From DASCOT01 sp036012155 (GTDB lineage Bacteria; Acidobacteriota; UBA890; WLXD01): 37,552 bases of DNA. Below, in pieces: positions 27,251 through 36,849 of the stretch (positions are counted from its first letter, which is position 1; every line of letters starts with the position of its first letter). The notes below the pieces were generated by a model. The model worked only from the letters and a program-made list of their open reading frames with translations, was not told the origin of the DNA and searched no databases. The translations under genes were made by a program, and so were the position numbers. The stretch spans positions 1 to 37,552 of the forward strand of contig DASCOT010000169.1 of the NCBI GenBank assembly GCA_036012155.1, written 5' to 3'.

Positions 27251-29794
27251 CTATCGAGCTCCTTTTACGTGGACCTTCCAGGCACCACGACCGTGAGTAA
27301 AAGCATACAGCGCCAGTCGGGAGCCCTCGCGCTGGAGGGTGAGCGATTCGGTCACGATATTGCCGAACCCGGCGTTTTCTTGGGCCCACCCGGCGCCGCC
27401 GTCGGTGGTGACGAAGACTCCGAGGTCGGTGCCGAGGAACAGACGATCACCGTCATCCGGATCCACCACGACGACGTGCACCGGAATGTCGGGCAACCCG
27501 GCATCACCAGCGCCATCGATGCTTCTCCATCGCCGGCCGCCGTTGGCGCTCCGAAACACATGCGGGCCCCCGAAGCCACCGTACGTGAGATACACGACGT
27601 CGGCGTCATTGGGATCGAACGCCACCCAGGTGGCCCACGCAGTACTGGGTCGCCGTCGTGGCCACTTGGTGCCGGCATCGGCCTCAAGCGCGTTCTCTGC
27701 GAAGTACACCAATCCGTTTTCGGTTGCCGCCACGACGCGCCCTGATTCGGACGGCGCGACGGCGATAGCGCTGACCCTGCCTTTCAGCGGCCGGCTCGCC
27801 ACCTGCCAGCTGCGCGCCGCGTCGACGGTCCGATACATCACGCCTCCCCCGATCCACAGCACCTTCGGTTGCGTCGGGTCGAGCACGAAGGGCGTGATGA
27901 AGATAAAGCTGCCGCTCGGGTCCAGGAAGCCGCCGTCGTCGGGCGGCAGCCCAACCGCTGCCGAGGCGAAGCTCGCGCCTCCGTCGGTCGACTTCTGCAG
28001 GTTGCCGTTCTGCGACTCGACGTACATCACGCTGGTGTCGCGCGGATTGATGGCGACATAGCCGCCGTCTCCCCCGAAGACGCTCTGCCAGCCATTCGAT
28101 CCGCCGCCCCGGCGTCGCAATTGTGTCCCGTTGTCCTGCGTCCCACCTAGGAACGCCTTGCCGCCGGGGAACGGCAACCCGTGATAGAACTGCGTCACCT
28201 CGTAGCTGTTGTTGAGCGGTCGCCAGGCAACGTCGCTGCCGGCTGGATCACACGTCGCGTCGACCTCGATCGATACGCTTGCACGCGCGTTGTCGGTTCG
28301 CCAAACACCGCCATCGTTGGCAACGAACACTGTCTGATTGCCGATCCCGTCGTACGACGGGTGGAAGAGCATCCGGTGCTGGTCGGCATGCAGAAAGCTG
28401 GGCTCCCGGTTCGGACCACCGGCCCACCAGAATGATGCGGGTCCCCACGACTGGCCGCCGTCGCCTGACCGGAACCAATCGACGCCTGCGGCCCAGACAA
28501 TCTCGGGATTCACCGGGTCGGCAGCAATGGTATTTACGTACCAGCCCATCGCCAAGTAGCTGCTTGGTTCGGTGAAACCGCAGGCCGTCATACGAGCCAG
28601 CATCGCATTGTGCAGCAGCAGAGTGTCTTGAACGTCGGCATCGGTGTTCCGCACGCGCGCCATAAAGGTGCCGGGATCTCCGCCGTCTACCGAGCGAAAC
28701 ACGGCGTGCAATGCCTGCTCGTAGGCACCCCGATCGTTGCTGGCCGCGAGTGCGTACACGACGTCCTGGTTTGAAGGAGCCACGGCTATCGAAGTGCGAC
28801 CCATGCCGCGCTCGCGCAGCACGACCTCGAAGAGGCCTCGGTTGCCTCGACCCGCACCCGCATCGTTCGAGCGATACACGGTGGCCTGGTCGAACGTGCC
28901 GCAGGCGGCGAACAGCACATCAACAGGCTGGTCGGTACGGATCTCGAGATCCAGGCAGCCACCCTTGATGCTTGGCTCGAGTATCTGATCCCAGCTAGTG
29001 CCACGATCGAAAGTACGGAAGACTCCGGAGCGGGTAGCCGCATACAGGGTGTCCGCGTCGGTCGGTGAGAAGACCAGATCGTTGACGAACCAGAAGTCCT
29101 CGCCGCCGGTCGAGGCCAGCATCGACCAGTTGCGACCCGCGTCGGTGGTGCGGAAGATACCGCCGCCGCGCAGTGGCAGCCCGGTCCCGCGCACGTCCTC
29201 GCGAAAGTACCCCTCTCCCGTACCGACGTACAAAACGCGCGAATCGTCGGGGTGCATCGCCATGGCGTTGACCGCGACGTTCGCCAGCCCGTCGCCCACG
29301 GCTGTCCACTCGGCACCGCCATTGGTCGTCTTCCATACGCCTCCGGAGACACCCCCGGCATACATGATGTCGGGACGCCGGCGATCGATCACCAACGTGC
29401 GTGTGCGACCGCCAACATTGCCCGGCCCCAAGCTTCGCCAACTACCCTTCACGACGCCACCGCGCAACCGCGATCGGCGAGTCTCCGCGGCATCCAGAAT
29501 GCGTCCCTGCTCGCTGGAGTAGAGCGGCATTCGAGCCGTATCCGCCTCCGCCTGCCGGTACGCGCTGCGCGTGTCGATTGTCGGATCGACCGGGCGGCGC
29601 TTGGCGGCACGGTGGCGCTGCGCCGACGACGGCGAACCAAACGGCACGCCCGGTGCACCAGCCAAGTCTGCAACCTTGGCCGCCAGTGGTGCCCGTGTCA
29701 CCGATGGCCGGGCTTGTGGCACGGCACCGGGATCGGCCAGCGCCAGTGCGATGGCGGCAACAGCAGCCTGACGGGTACGGCGACGAGCGGGCAT
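27251..29794 (-). CDS. Exported Asp-box (sortilin/BNR-like) beta-propeller protein
   Basis: The 847-residue protein has an N-terminal signal region (MPARRRTRQAAVAAIALALA), a linker with proline and alanine, and a propeller with many Asp-box turns: TTNGGAEWTAV, TTDAGRNWSML, SGDGGQSWGPA, STDGGASFASA, TVDAARSWQVA, SANGGRRWRSI and TTDGGAGWAQE. The pattern S/T-x-D-G-G-x-x-W is the sortilin/VPS10 or bacterial neuraminidase-repeat type. The order fits a large double propeller such as those of secreted glycoside-binding or exo-enzyme proteins. A classical sialidase catalytic set cannot be made out. The protein is likely periplasmic or secreted. It has its own AGGGG site about ten bases upstream of the ATG. 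Confidence 0.8.
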   Translation of the reverse strand: MPARRRTRQAAVAAIALALADPGAVPQARPSVTRAPLAAKVADLAGAPGVPFGSPSSAQRHRAAKRRPVDPTIDTRSAYRQAEADTARMPLYSSEQGRILDAAETRRSRLRGGVVKGSWRSLGPGNVGGRTRTLVIDRRRPDIMYAGGVSGGVWKTTNGGAEWTAVGDGLANVAVNAMAMHPDDSRVLYVGTGEGYFREDVRGTGLPLRGGGIFRTTDAGRNWSMLASTGGEDFWFVNDLVFSPTDADTLYAATRSGVFRTFDRGTSWDQILEPSIKGGCLDLEIRTDQPVDVLFAACGTFDQATVYRSNDAGAGRGNRGLFEVVLRERGMGRTSIAVAPSNQDVVYALAASNDRGAYEQALHAVFRSVDGGDPGTFMARVRNTDADVQDTLLLHNAMLARMTACGFTEPSSYLAMGWYVNTIAADPVNPEIVWAAGVDWFRSGDGGQSWGPASFWWAGGPNREPSFLHADQHRMLFHPSYDGIGNQTVFVANDGGVWRTDNARASVSIEVDATCDPAGSDVAWRPLNNSYEVTQFYHGLPFPGGKAFLGGTQDNGTQLRRRGGGSNGWQSVFGGDGGYVAINPRDTSVMYVESQNGNLQKSTDGGASFASAAVGLPPDDGGFLDPSGSFIFITPFVLDPTQPKVLWIGGGVMYRTVDAARSWQVASRPLKGRVSAIAVAPSESGRVVAATENGLVYFAENALEADAGTKWPRRRPSTAWATWVAFDPNDADVVYLTYGGFGGPHVFRSANGGRRWRSIDGAGDAGLPDIPVHVVVVDPDDGDRLFLGTDLGVFVTTDGGAGWAQENAGFGNIVTESLTLQREGSRLALYAFTHGRGAWKVHVKGAR

Positions 29795-29902
29795 GAGATC
29801 GTACCCCTATTCTATTCAGGCAATATCAGAGCAAGCACGTACACCGTGCGGCGCGCACGCGGCCCTCGTAGCGAGCCAATCGGTCGGTGAGGCACCCGAG
29901 CC

Positions 29903-30571
29903 ATGTTCCAAGACCATCCCTCGTTGCTCAGACGGCTGTGCCGGCGCCTCGGAGGGCAGCTGCCCGGCCCACCGGCCCAGACGAGGATGTCACCGCGTCC
30001 GCGCAGCGGCTGGAAGCCTGGCGTGCTGCCAGACGGGTGCCGGCATGCGGCCGGACTCGTACTCGTTTACCCGATAGGCGAGCAGTCACATCTTCTACTG
30101 ACTCAACGGCGGCACGATTTGCCCGATCACGGTGGACAGGTCTCCCTACCGGGCGGTGAACTCGAACCCGACGAGACCAAAGCAGAGGCGGCCATTCGCG
30201 AGGCCGAAGAGGAGGTCGGTATCGACGGTCAGCGCATCAGCCTCGTCGGCCATCTGACACCGCTGCACATCCCGGTGAGCCGATTCATTCTTCATCCGAT
30301 CGTCGGCCACGCGACAGAGCGCCCCGCTCTGACGCCGTCGGATGACGAGGTCGCCCGGGTCCTGGAGCCATCGCTCGCCAGCCTGGCGTCGCCGAACAAC
30401 TGGAGCCACAAGCAATCAGAGCGCCGCGGGAGCCTCATGGAGGTTCCGTTTCTTGCCGTCGACGACCTCGAGGTCTGGGGCGCTACCGCCATGGTTCTGG
30501 CCGAGCTGTTGGCGCTTCTGGACGTTGACGTCAATCCGTGGAGCGCCAACCCCGACCGTTTCGGCGAGTGA
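29903..30571 (+). CDS. Nudix hydrolase, CoA pyrophosphatase type
   Basis: The 222-residue protein has the complete Nudix box (G85 to I107): GGELEPDETKAEAAIREAEE followed by EVGI, with R99, E100, E103 and E104 present. Immediately upstream is LLTQRRHDLPDHGGQVSLPGG, the signature of the CoA-pyrophosphatase group (YeaB/NudL type), which splits CoA and CoA derivatives into 4'-phosphopantetheine and 3',5'-ADP. A C-terminal helix with AVDDLEVWGATAMVLAELL is also typical. The enzyme is cytoplasmic, and may clean up oxidised CoA. It is divergent from the propeller gene and lies 50 bases before dctP. Confidence 0.9.
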   Translation: MFQDHPSLLRRLCRRLGGQLPGPPAQTRMSPRPRSGWKPGVLPDGCRHAAGLVLVYPIGEQSHLLLTQRRHDLPDHGGQVSLPGGELEPDETKAEAAIREAEEEVGIDGQRISLVGHLTPLHIPVSRFILHPIVGHATERPALTPSDDEVARVLEPSLASLASPNNWSHKQSERRGSLMEVPFLAVDDLEVWGATAMVLAELLALLDVDVNPWSANPDRFGE

Positions 30572-30621
30572 TAACCTGCGTCTCCGTTCCTCGGCACCTG
30601 CACCCCCATTACAGAGTCGAC

Positions 30622-31746
30622 ATGAGCAAGACGAACAGCATCGATCGACGGAGCTTCGTTACCCGGGCAACAGGTGCGGTGGCAGGCGCCGCGGCGCTCG
30701 GCGCCTGCGCTGGCGACGATGCCGCTGCTCCGGCGGTCCACACACAGCCCTCCGTGCGGTGGCGTCTGGCTTCCAGCTTTCCACGCAGCCTCGACACACT
30801 GTATGGAATCAATGACTACCTTACCGAGCGCATCAGCCAGATGACGGACGGGCGCTTCACCATTCGGCCCTACCCGGCCGGCGAGATCGTTCCGGGCCTG
30901 CAGGTGCTCGATGCCGTCCAGCAAGGCACCGTCCAGTTGGGTAACACATCGAGCTACTACTACACTGGCAAGAACCCGGCACTGGCGTTCGATACCGGCG
31001 TCCCGTTCGGTCTCACCACGAGGCAACAGTTCGCCTGGTTGTATGAGGGCGGTGGGCTCGAGCTTGTCCGTGAAATGTTCTCGGACTTCAACATCATCAA
31101 CTTCCCCGCCGGCTCTACCGGAGCTCAAATGGGAGGCTGGTTTCGACGCCCGATCACACAGCTCTCGGACCTCGGTGGACTCAAGATGCGCATTCCGGGC
31201 CTGGGTGGCGAGGTCATGAGTCGCCTGGGAGTCGCCGTGCAGGTGCTCGCAGGCGGCGAGATCTATCAAGCCCTGGAACGCGGCGCGATTGATGCCACCG
31301 AATGGGTCGGGCCACACGACGACGAGCGGTTGGGATTGCATCAGGTCGCCAACAACTACTACTCGCCAGGCTGGTGGGAACCAGGACCGACCCTGGCGTT
31401 CTACGTGAACCGCGATGCCTGGGACACGCTGCCGACGTCGTATCAAGAGATCCTCCGCGGCGCCACGATGGAGGCGGCGATGACGATGACGGCTCGCTAC
31501 GACACCCTCAACCCTCAGGCGCTCGAGAGATTGATCGCAGGCGGTGTCCAGCTGCACAACTTCCCGCGCGACATCCTGGAAGCTGCGTACCGCGTCTCGT
31601 TCGACCTCTACGAGGAGCAGGCCTCCGCCAGCCCGTCCTACCGGAAGCTGTACGACCATTGGAAACAGTTCCGCACCGCCTCCTATCGGTGGTTCAGGAC
31701 GGTCGAGACGGAGTACACGAGCTTCGCGTTCGAGTACGGCGACTGA
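30622..31746 (+). CDS. dctP: TRAP transporter substrate-binding protein (DctP/TakP-like)
   Basis: The 374-residue protein has a twin-arginine start (DRRSFVTRATGAVAGAAALG) followed by LGAC, so it may be a Tat-exported lipoprotein anchored at C29. The mature protein is the DctP fold. SVRWRLASSFPRSLDTLYG, an arginine in LGGLKMRIPGLGGEVM that would bind the substrate carboxylate, and ATEWVGPHDDERLGLH with YYSPGWWEPGP are typical of TakP-like binders of 2-oxo or 2-hydroxy acids. It would hand substrate to the DctQ-DctM membrane complex, encoded here on the opposite strand. The ATG at 30622 is chosen because the upstream in-frame stretch overlaps the Nudix gene. Confidence 0.9.
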   Translation: MSKTNSIDRRSFVTRATGAVAGAAALGACAGDDAAAPAVHTQPSVRWRLASSFPRSLDTLYGINDYLTERISQMTDGRFTIRPYPAGEIVPGLQVLDAVQQGTVQLGNTSSYYYTGKNPALAFDTGVPFGLTTRQQFAWLYEGGGLELVREMFSDFNIINFPAGSTGAQMGGWFRRPITQLSDLGGLKMRIPGLGGEVMSRLGVAVQVLAGGEIYQALERGAIDATEWVGPHDDERLGLHQVANNYYSPGWWEPGPTLAFYVNRDAWDTLPTSYQEILRGATMEAAMTMTARYDTLNPQALERLIAGGVQLHNFPRDILEAAYRVSFDLYEEQASASPSYRKLYDHWKQFRTASYRWFRTVETEYTSFAFEYGD

Positions 31747-31853
31747 TCCGGCACTCGTGCGCCCCCCCAACGCGACGGGAAGGCCCATCCGGGCTGGGAA
31801 ACCGCGCGCCTGCTACACTCGATGTTGCCCCTGGGAAAGCAGAGACCGTATTG

Positions 31854-33134
31854 ATGCATAGAGGCTGCCTGCTGGTCGCCATGGCGCTGCTGCTGAGCGC
31901 CGCGTCGGTCGCCACTCCGTATGCCGAGCAGTTGCCGGCCGGCCAATCACCCGGCAACTTGGTATCCAACCCCTACTGCCTGGTCGGCGGTTGCGGTTAC
32001 GGGCGCGATGGAATTCCAGCGCCGTACGCTGGTGGCGGCCTGGCCGGCCGCTCCGCTCGCGCCTACTCGAGGTCCGCCGACCCGGTGTTCGGCGCGAAGC
32101 GAACCAACCTGTTGTCGTGGGTATCGAGCGCCGACATGATCGGTACGCCGACAAACGCCAACGACATCTGGGGTTACACATCGCCGAGCGGCCGCGAGTA
32201 CGCCATCGTCGGCCTGAAGACCGGCACCGCCTTCGTCGAGATCACCGACCCGGTCAACCCGCAGTTCGTCCGCCTCGTGCGGGGCGCGGTCTCGGACTGG
32301 CGCGACATGGCGGTGTACCGAAGCTATGCCTACTCGATCAACGAGACCAACGATGGCATTCAGGTCATCGATTTGACGCAGATTGATGACGGCATCGTCT
32401 CGCTGTCGCGAACCGTGAAGGATGCCGGGCTGTATCGAGCCCACAATATCTTCGTCAACGAGGACAGCGGCTACGCGTACGTCTTGGGCTCCAACATCGC
32501 CCGGGGCGGCCTGCTGGCCGCCGATCTGAGCGACCCCGCCAATCCGGTACTGGAGCCGATCAACTGGGAGGTTGCGTACGTCCACGACGTTATCGTCACC
32601 ACGTACAAGAGGGGTAGGAACAAGGGTCGGGAAATCGCCTTTGCTTTCACCGGAAGGTTCGGGCTTCACATTATCGACGTGACCGACCCCATCACGCTCG
32701 CCAATCTCAGGTACGACAACGCCACCTATGGCCATAGTGGCTCTCTCAGTGCCAACGGCCGCTTTCTTTACGTGAACGACGAGCTCGACGAGCGCGCCAA
32801 TTCGGATGTCGATCGTATGACCACGTACATCGTCCGGGTCGGTGACCTCGAGAATCCCGTGCTCATCGATACGATCGCCTGGGATGCACGAACCATCGAT
32901 CACAACTCGATGATTCAGGACGGCCGCATGTACATGTCGGCCTACCAGGGCGGCCTGCGAGTGATCGATGTCGAAGACCCCCGCCGACCCAAGGCCTACG
33001 GCTACTTCGACACGCATCCGGAAGGCGAGACGGCGACATTCACCGGTGCTTGGGGTATCTATGCCGGCTTCCCGAGCGGCAACGTCATCGTGTCGGATAT
33101 CGAGCGCGGGCTCTTCGTCATTCGGGCGAGGTAG
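31854..33134 (+). CDS. Exported LVIVD-repeat protein (choice-of-anchor B type)
   Basis: The 426-residue protein has a signal peptide (LLVAMALLLSAASVATPYAE) and then the arrangement of choice-of-anchor B family proteins: DIWGYTSPSGREYAIVGLKT, GTAFVEITDPVNP, SINETNDGIQVIDLTQID, IFVNEDSGYAYVLGSN, LHIIDVTDPI, LYVNDELDE, and HNSMIQDGRMYMSAYQGGLR with IDVEDPRRP. These are repeats of a beta-propeller or related fold of unknown function, often in secreted or surface proteins. No C-terminal anchor is visible. It lies between the TRAP binding-protein gene and the convergent TRAP permease genes. A clear Shine-Dalgarno is not obvious. Function unknown. Confidence 0.82.
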   Translation: MHRGCLLVAMALLLSAASVATPYAEQLPAGQSPGNLVSNPYCLVGGCGYGRDGIPAPYAGGGLAGRSARAYSRSADPVFGAKRTNLLSWVSSADMIGTPTNANDIWGYTSPSGREYAIVGLKTGTAFVEITDPVNPQFVRLVRGAVSDWRDMAVYRSYAYSINETNDGIQVIDLTQIDDGIVSLSRTVKDAGLYRAHNIFVNEDSGYAYVLGSNIARGGLLAADLSDPANPVLEPINWEVAYVHDVIVTTYKRGRNKGREIAFAFTGRFGLHIIDVTDPITLANLRYDNATYGHSGSLSANGRFLYVNDELDERANSDVDRMTTYIVRVGDLENPVLIDTIAWDARTIDHNSMIQDGRMYMSAYQGGLRVIDVEDPRRPKAYGYFDTHPEGETATFTGAWGIYAGFPSGNVIVSDIERGLFVIRAR

Positions 33135-33164
33135 TCAGCGCCCACCCGGCGGACCACTCGGCCC

Positions 33165-34487
33165 TCACTCCAGCAGCACGGTCACGATGCCGGGGTAGAG
33201 AATGATCAACAGCAGCCCGATCAGCTGGATGATGATGAACGGCACGACCCCACGATAGATCTGCATCGTCTGAATCTCGGGCGGGGCGACGCCACGCAGA
33301 TAAAAGAGCGCGAACCCGAAGGGCGGCGTCAGAAATGACGTTTGCATGTTGACGGCGATCATTACCGCGAACCACACGAGATCGAATCCGAGGAGCGCGG
33401 CGGCCGGCACCAGCAACGGCACGATAATGAAGGTGATCTCGAAGAAATCGATGAAGAACCCGAGGATGAACACCGTAAGGTTAGCGGCAACGAGAAACCC
33501 GATGGGCCCTCCGGGAAGATTGGTAAGCAGCTCCTCGATCCAGATGTCGCCGTAGGCACCGCGAAACACCAGCGTGAAGGCAGTTGACCCGACCAGCAAG
33601 AACAACACCATGGAGGTCAGGCGGGTGGTGTGATCGAGGGCTTGCCGCACCGCCGGCATCGTCAACCGCCCGTTGAGCCAGGCGAGCGTCATGGCGCCCA
33701 CAGCGCCCAACGCACCGGCTTCCGTCGGAGTCGCGATGCCTGCGAACACGCTCCCGAGAACCACCAGAATGAGCGCCAGCGGCGGCACCAGCACCAGACC
33801 CACATCGCGCAACAAGGGCCATCCGAGCTGTTCGCGTTCCTCAGGAGGTAGGGCCGGAGCCGCGGCCGGACGAAAAAGCGCAACGCCAACCACGTACGTT
33901 GCATAGAGTCCGGCCAGCAGGAATCCCGGCAGCAGGGAACCGACAAACAACGACCCGACCGAAATTCCCATCTGGTCAGCAAGCACGATCAGCACGACGC
34001 TCGGCGGGATGATCTGGCCCAGCGTTCCGGACGCCGCGATCACCCCGGCTGACAGCTCCGGCGAATACCGATAACGCAACATGACAGGCAACGAGATCAG
34101 ACCCATCGCCACCACGGACGCCCCCACCACGCCGACGGCGGCCGCCAGCAACGCGCCGACGAACACAACGGCCAGGGCCAGCCCGCCGCGCAGTGGGCCG
34201 AACAACTTGCCGATGGTCTTGAGCAGATCCTCGGCGAGCCCGGATTTCTCCAGCACCGTTCCCATGAAGATGAAGAACGGGACCGCGAGGAGCACGAAAT
34301 TCGACATGATGCCGAAGATCCGCTCCGGCATTGCCAGCAGCAGCGGCCAGTCGAACGCTCCTGCTGCAACTCCGACGAACGCGAAGATCACGGCGGTGCC
34401 GCCGATCGCGAACGCCACCGGAAAGCCCGTGAAGATCAACAGCAACAGAACGACGAACATCAGAATGGGGAGCAGGTCACCGGTCAC
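33165..34487 (-). CDS. dctM: TRAP transporter large permease subunit
   Basis: The 440-residue integral membrane protein has about 12 helices and family features such as FIFMGTVLEKSGLAEDLLKT, VVGASVVAMGLISLPVMLRY, SGTLGQIIPPSVVLIVLADQ and ATPTEAGALGAVGAM, typical of DctM. It is the ion-coupled channel part of the tripartite uptake system, using a sodium or proton gradient. The start is GTG (34485-34487) overlapping the DctQ TGA by four bases (GTGA), so translation is coupled. A stretch FFIDFFEITFIIVPLLVPAA near the C-terminal part is typical of the family. It partners with DctQ and with the TakP-like binding protein at 30622. Confidence 0.93.
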   Translation of the reverse strand: MTGDLLPILMFVVLLLLIFTGFPVAFAIGGTAVIFAFVGVAAGAFDWPLLLAMPERIFGIMSNFVLLAVPFFIFMGTVLEKSGLAEDLLKTIGKLFGPLRGGLALAVVFVGALLAAAVGVVGASVVAMGLISLPVMLRYRYSPELSAGVIAASGTLGQIIPPSVVLIVLADQMGISVGSLFVGSLLPGFLLAGLYATYVVGVALFRPAAAPALPPEEREQLGWPLLRDVGLVLVPPLALILVVLGSVFAGIATPTEAGALGAVGAMTLAWLNGRLTMPAVRQALDHTTRLTSMVLFLLVGSTAFTLVFRGAYGDIWIEELLTNLPGGPIGFLVAANLTVFILGFFIDFFEITFIIVPLLVPAAALLGFDLVWFAVMIAVNMQTSFLTPPFGFALFYLRGVAPPEIQTMQIYRGVVPFIIIQLIGLLLIILYPGIVTVLLE

Positions 34488-35017
34488 TGTTCTGGCCCGC
34501 CCTCGGAATCCATCCCGCTGCTCAGCAGCGTAGCCTTACGAATCACCTCCGCCAGCCCCTGCAGGAGCAACAATCCGAACGCCACCAAGATCATGATCTT
34601 GATCGGGTAGCGTGGGAGCCCGCCGGGATCCGGCGAGGCCTCGCCAATCGACCAGGAGTTGAGCACCGTCGGAATGGCCGCCCAGATGGAGAAGATCGCG
34701 AACGGGACGAGCAGGACAACCGTTCCGACGAGGTCGACCCACAGCTGTGCGCGCTTCGGCAGGCGGGTGTACAGCACGTCGACACGAACATGGTCGTCGT
34801 GCTTGAGCGCATAGGCGGCGCCGAGCAAGAAGACCAGGCTGAACAGGTACCACTGCATTTCCAGGTACGCGTTCGAGCTCAGGTTGATGCCGACCCAGCG
34901 GCCTGCGTAACGCGCCAGCGCGTTGTAGGCGCCAATCAGCACCATCGCGAGAACGAGCCAGGAAACGGCGCGGCCAATCCTCTCGTTGAGCGCGTCGACT
35001 AGACGGACGAAGCTCAA
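34484..35017 (-). CDS. dctQ: TRAP transporter small permease subunit
   Basis: The 177-residue protein has four predicted membrane helices (LVLAMVLIGAYNALARY; WYLFSLVFLLGAAYAL; VVLLVPFAIFSIWAAI; IMILVAFGLLLLQGLAEVI) and the conserved ALKHDDHVRVDVLYTRLPKR loop of DctQ subunits. It joins DctM to form the membrane complex of the TRAP transporter. The ATG at 35017 yields the usual short N-terminus. The M24 peptidase gene lies 135 bases upstream on the same strand, so they may share a transcript, though the gap is long enough for a separate promoter. The stop shares GTGA with dctM. Confidence 0.9.
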   Translation of the reverse strand: MSFVRLVDALNERIGRAVSWLVLAMVLIGAYNALARYAGRWVGINLSSNAYLEMQWYLFSLVFLLGAAYALKHDDHVRVDVLYTRLPKRAQLWVDLVGTVVLLVPFAIFSIWAAIPTVLNSWSIGEASPDPGGLPRYPIKIMILVAFGLLLLQGLAEVIRKATLLSSGMDSEGGPEQ

Positions 35018-35152
35018 GATCGATACCTCTGGCTACGGGTCAAGCGACCGGTCGAGTCTATACCCGTGGACCGGTGCCCATTGCTGGGCGGGACCGCTCG
35101 GCTGCGTCGAGCCGCCACCGTGCCCCACCAGTGGCCTGCTCCGGCCGTTCGC

Positions 35153-36469
35153 CTAGCGCACCAGCAGAATGCGGTCGTTGGCCGGATACAGCCACTCGAC
35201 GCCGCGCTCGGTGACAATGGCGTCGTCCTCCAGCGGAATTCTGACCTTCGCTCCACCCCACTCCGGAGCCGCCGTGTAGGCGAACAATTCGATCGAGAAG
35301 AGGTTGGTCGGTCGAATCTCGAAGCCCAGACGGAGTGGGTTGAACCAAGCGATCGACGGCCCGATGCCGTGGCCCAGGTTGCCTACCGAGTGACAGCCAA
35401 TAATCACCTCTGTCTGGTCACTGCCGGAGATGACGTTGAACTCCTTCATCATCTCGAACCCGCCCGCCGAGATCTCGTCGTGGAGCTGTTCAAGCATGTC
35501 GGCTGCGGTCGGGCCGGGCTTGATGGTGCGCCGGATGATGTCGCGTACCTCGCGGGCGCGATCGAAGGCGTTTTGGATGCCCGGCGGAGCCGACAACTCT
35601 GCATCGCGCAACACGTACGCGATGCGCTTCATGTCGGTATACATGTTCAGAAACCCGACACCCCAGTCGATCATCAGAAGGTCGCCCCGCTGGATGATGC
35701 GCTCGTTCGATGTCGCGACAATCCCCTCCGGCCCGGTGATGTAGATGGAGGGAAAATCGAACGACGTCTCCAGACCACGGTCCAGGAGCTCATCCATGAT
35801 CCACCAGGCCACATCCTCCAGCGCCGTGACACCGGGCGTGATGACCTCGTTCGACAGCGCTCGCTCGGCGATCTCCCGAGAAAGCTCACCGGCTTCCGCA
35901 AAGGCAGCAATCTCGCTGGCAACCCGCCGGGAGCGGAAATCGGAGATCAGCTTCTCGGCCGAAACCAGCCTTTCCGCATACGGCTCACCGAGCGTCTCGA
36001 CCAGATGGAGGTAGCTACTGTGGGACAGCCCGTCGGCGGCGCCGATCTTCTGCGACATGTTGACGCCGATGCGCTGAGGATCGCGCTCCAGCACGAAGTC
36101 GCGCAGACTCGTACTTGCAACGATGTCATAGGCACCGTTTTCCTCCAGCAGATACCCGTCGATCCCGAGTGCGGCTCGCTCGATTCGACCGTCGCCCCGA
36201 TCCGCGAACACGTAGTAGCCAATACCACCGACGTACCCGCGCCCCAGATCGTCGGTGAGCGGATCGGGCAGACCCTCCTTGACCACCGTGATCCACATGT
36301 CGATGCGGTTCTCCCGCATCGCCTCCGGCAGCACGTAGTCGAACTTGTCGCGCCGGATCTGCGCCATCCGCTCCCAGCGTCTCCTGGCTTCCTGGCCGTG
36401 GGCAGAAGATGGAATCAGCACACCGAGACACAAGACAATGCAGAGAAGAACTCCGACCCGTCGATTCAC
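35153..36469 (-). CDS. Exported M24-family metallopeptidase (Xaa-Pro aminopeptidase-like)
   Basis: The 438-residue protein has a signal peptide (VGVLLCIVLCLGVLIPSSAHG, residues 5-25) and a creatinase-like fold. All five dinuclear metal ligands are found: D268 in MIDWGVGF, D279 in MYTDMKR, H367 in LGHGIGP, E394 in SIELFAY and E414 in IPLEDDAIVT. An additional histidine in IGCHSVGNLGHG fits the active site. The enzyme would remove N-terminal residues, often before proline, from peptides in the periplasm. The secreted location, close to a TRAP carrier, may indicate peptide turnover, though a link to the carrier is guesswork. The chain is in the usual size range. Confidence 0.88.
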   Translation of the reverse strand: MNRRVGVLLCIVLCLGVLIPSSAHGQEARRRWERMAQIRRDKFDYVLPEAMRENRIDMWITVVKEGLPDPLTDDLGRGYVGGIGYYVFADRGDGRIERAALGIDGYLLEENGAYDIVASTSLRDFVLERDPQRIGVNMSQKIGAADGLSHSSYLHLVETLGEPYAERLVSAEKLISDFRSRRVASEIAAFAEAGELSREIAERALSNEVITPGVTALEDVAWWIMDELLDRGLETSFDFPSIYITGPEGIVATSNERIIQRGDLLMIDWGVGFLNMYTDMKRIAYVLRDAELSAPPGIQNAFDRAREVRDIIRRTIKPGPTAADMLEQLHDEISAGGFEMMKEFNVISGSDQTEVIIGCHSVGNLGHGIGPSIAWFNPLRLGFEIRPTNLFSIELFAYTAAPEWGGAKVRIPLEDDAIVTERGVEWLYPANDRILLVR

Positions 36470-36580
36470 AGCGGTCTCCCCGTTTGTGAAACTCCGCCGC
36501 TGGGGTTGCGTCTAACATAAGGTAGGCAACGGCGCTGACCGCGACGCAATCGGCAGTCGGCGGAGCGGAGGAAGATCAAG

Positions 36581-36781
36581 ATGTGGACGTTTCTGTTGTG
36601 GATGATCCTGCTGGTCATTTGCTGGCCAGTGGCGTTGCTGGCCCTTATCGTCTACCCGTTCGTGTGGCTGCTGACGCTGCCGTTCAGACTTGTCGGCATC
36701 GGGGTCTCGGCAATCTTCGAGACCCTGCACGCTTTGCTGTTGCTGCCGGCGCGTGTGTTGCGGGGGCCGACCGGGGCCTGA
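36581..36781 (+). CDS. Small hydrophobic membrane protein
   Basis: The 66-residue protein consists almost wholly of hydrophobic helices: TFLLWMILLVICWPVALLAL and VYPFVWLLTLPFRLVGIGV, then an amphipathic tail IFETLHALLLLPARVLRG. A strong GGAGGAAG site (36567-36574) lies nine bases from GGAGG to ATG. It resembles small conserved hypothetical proteins of some gammaproteobacteria; I recognise no function. It is divergent from the M24 gene and 103 bases from the convergent EAL gene. Confidence 0.65.
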   Translation: MWTFLLWMILLVICWPVALLALIVYPFVWLLTLPFRLVGIGVSAIFETLHALLLLPARVLRGPTGA

Positions 36782-36849
36782 GGCCGATCGTCGCGCCAGG
36801 ATCCAGGATCATAGCCGAACGGCCCGGCCGCAGACAGAACCAATGGACT

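Noticed and set aside
30292..31788. Long minus-strand open frame opposite dctP
   Set aside because: Antisense shadow of the TRAP binding-protein gene; its translation shows no recognisable motif.
35066..36520. Long plus-strand open frame opposite the M24 peptidase gene
   Set aside because: Antisense shadow; all five metal ligands are encoded on the minus strand and the plus-strand translation has no family features.
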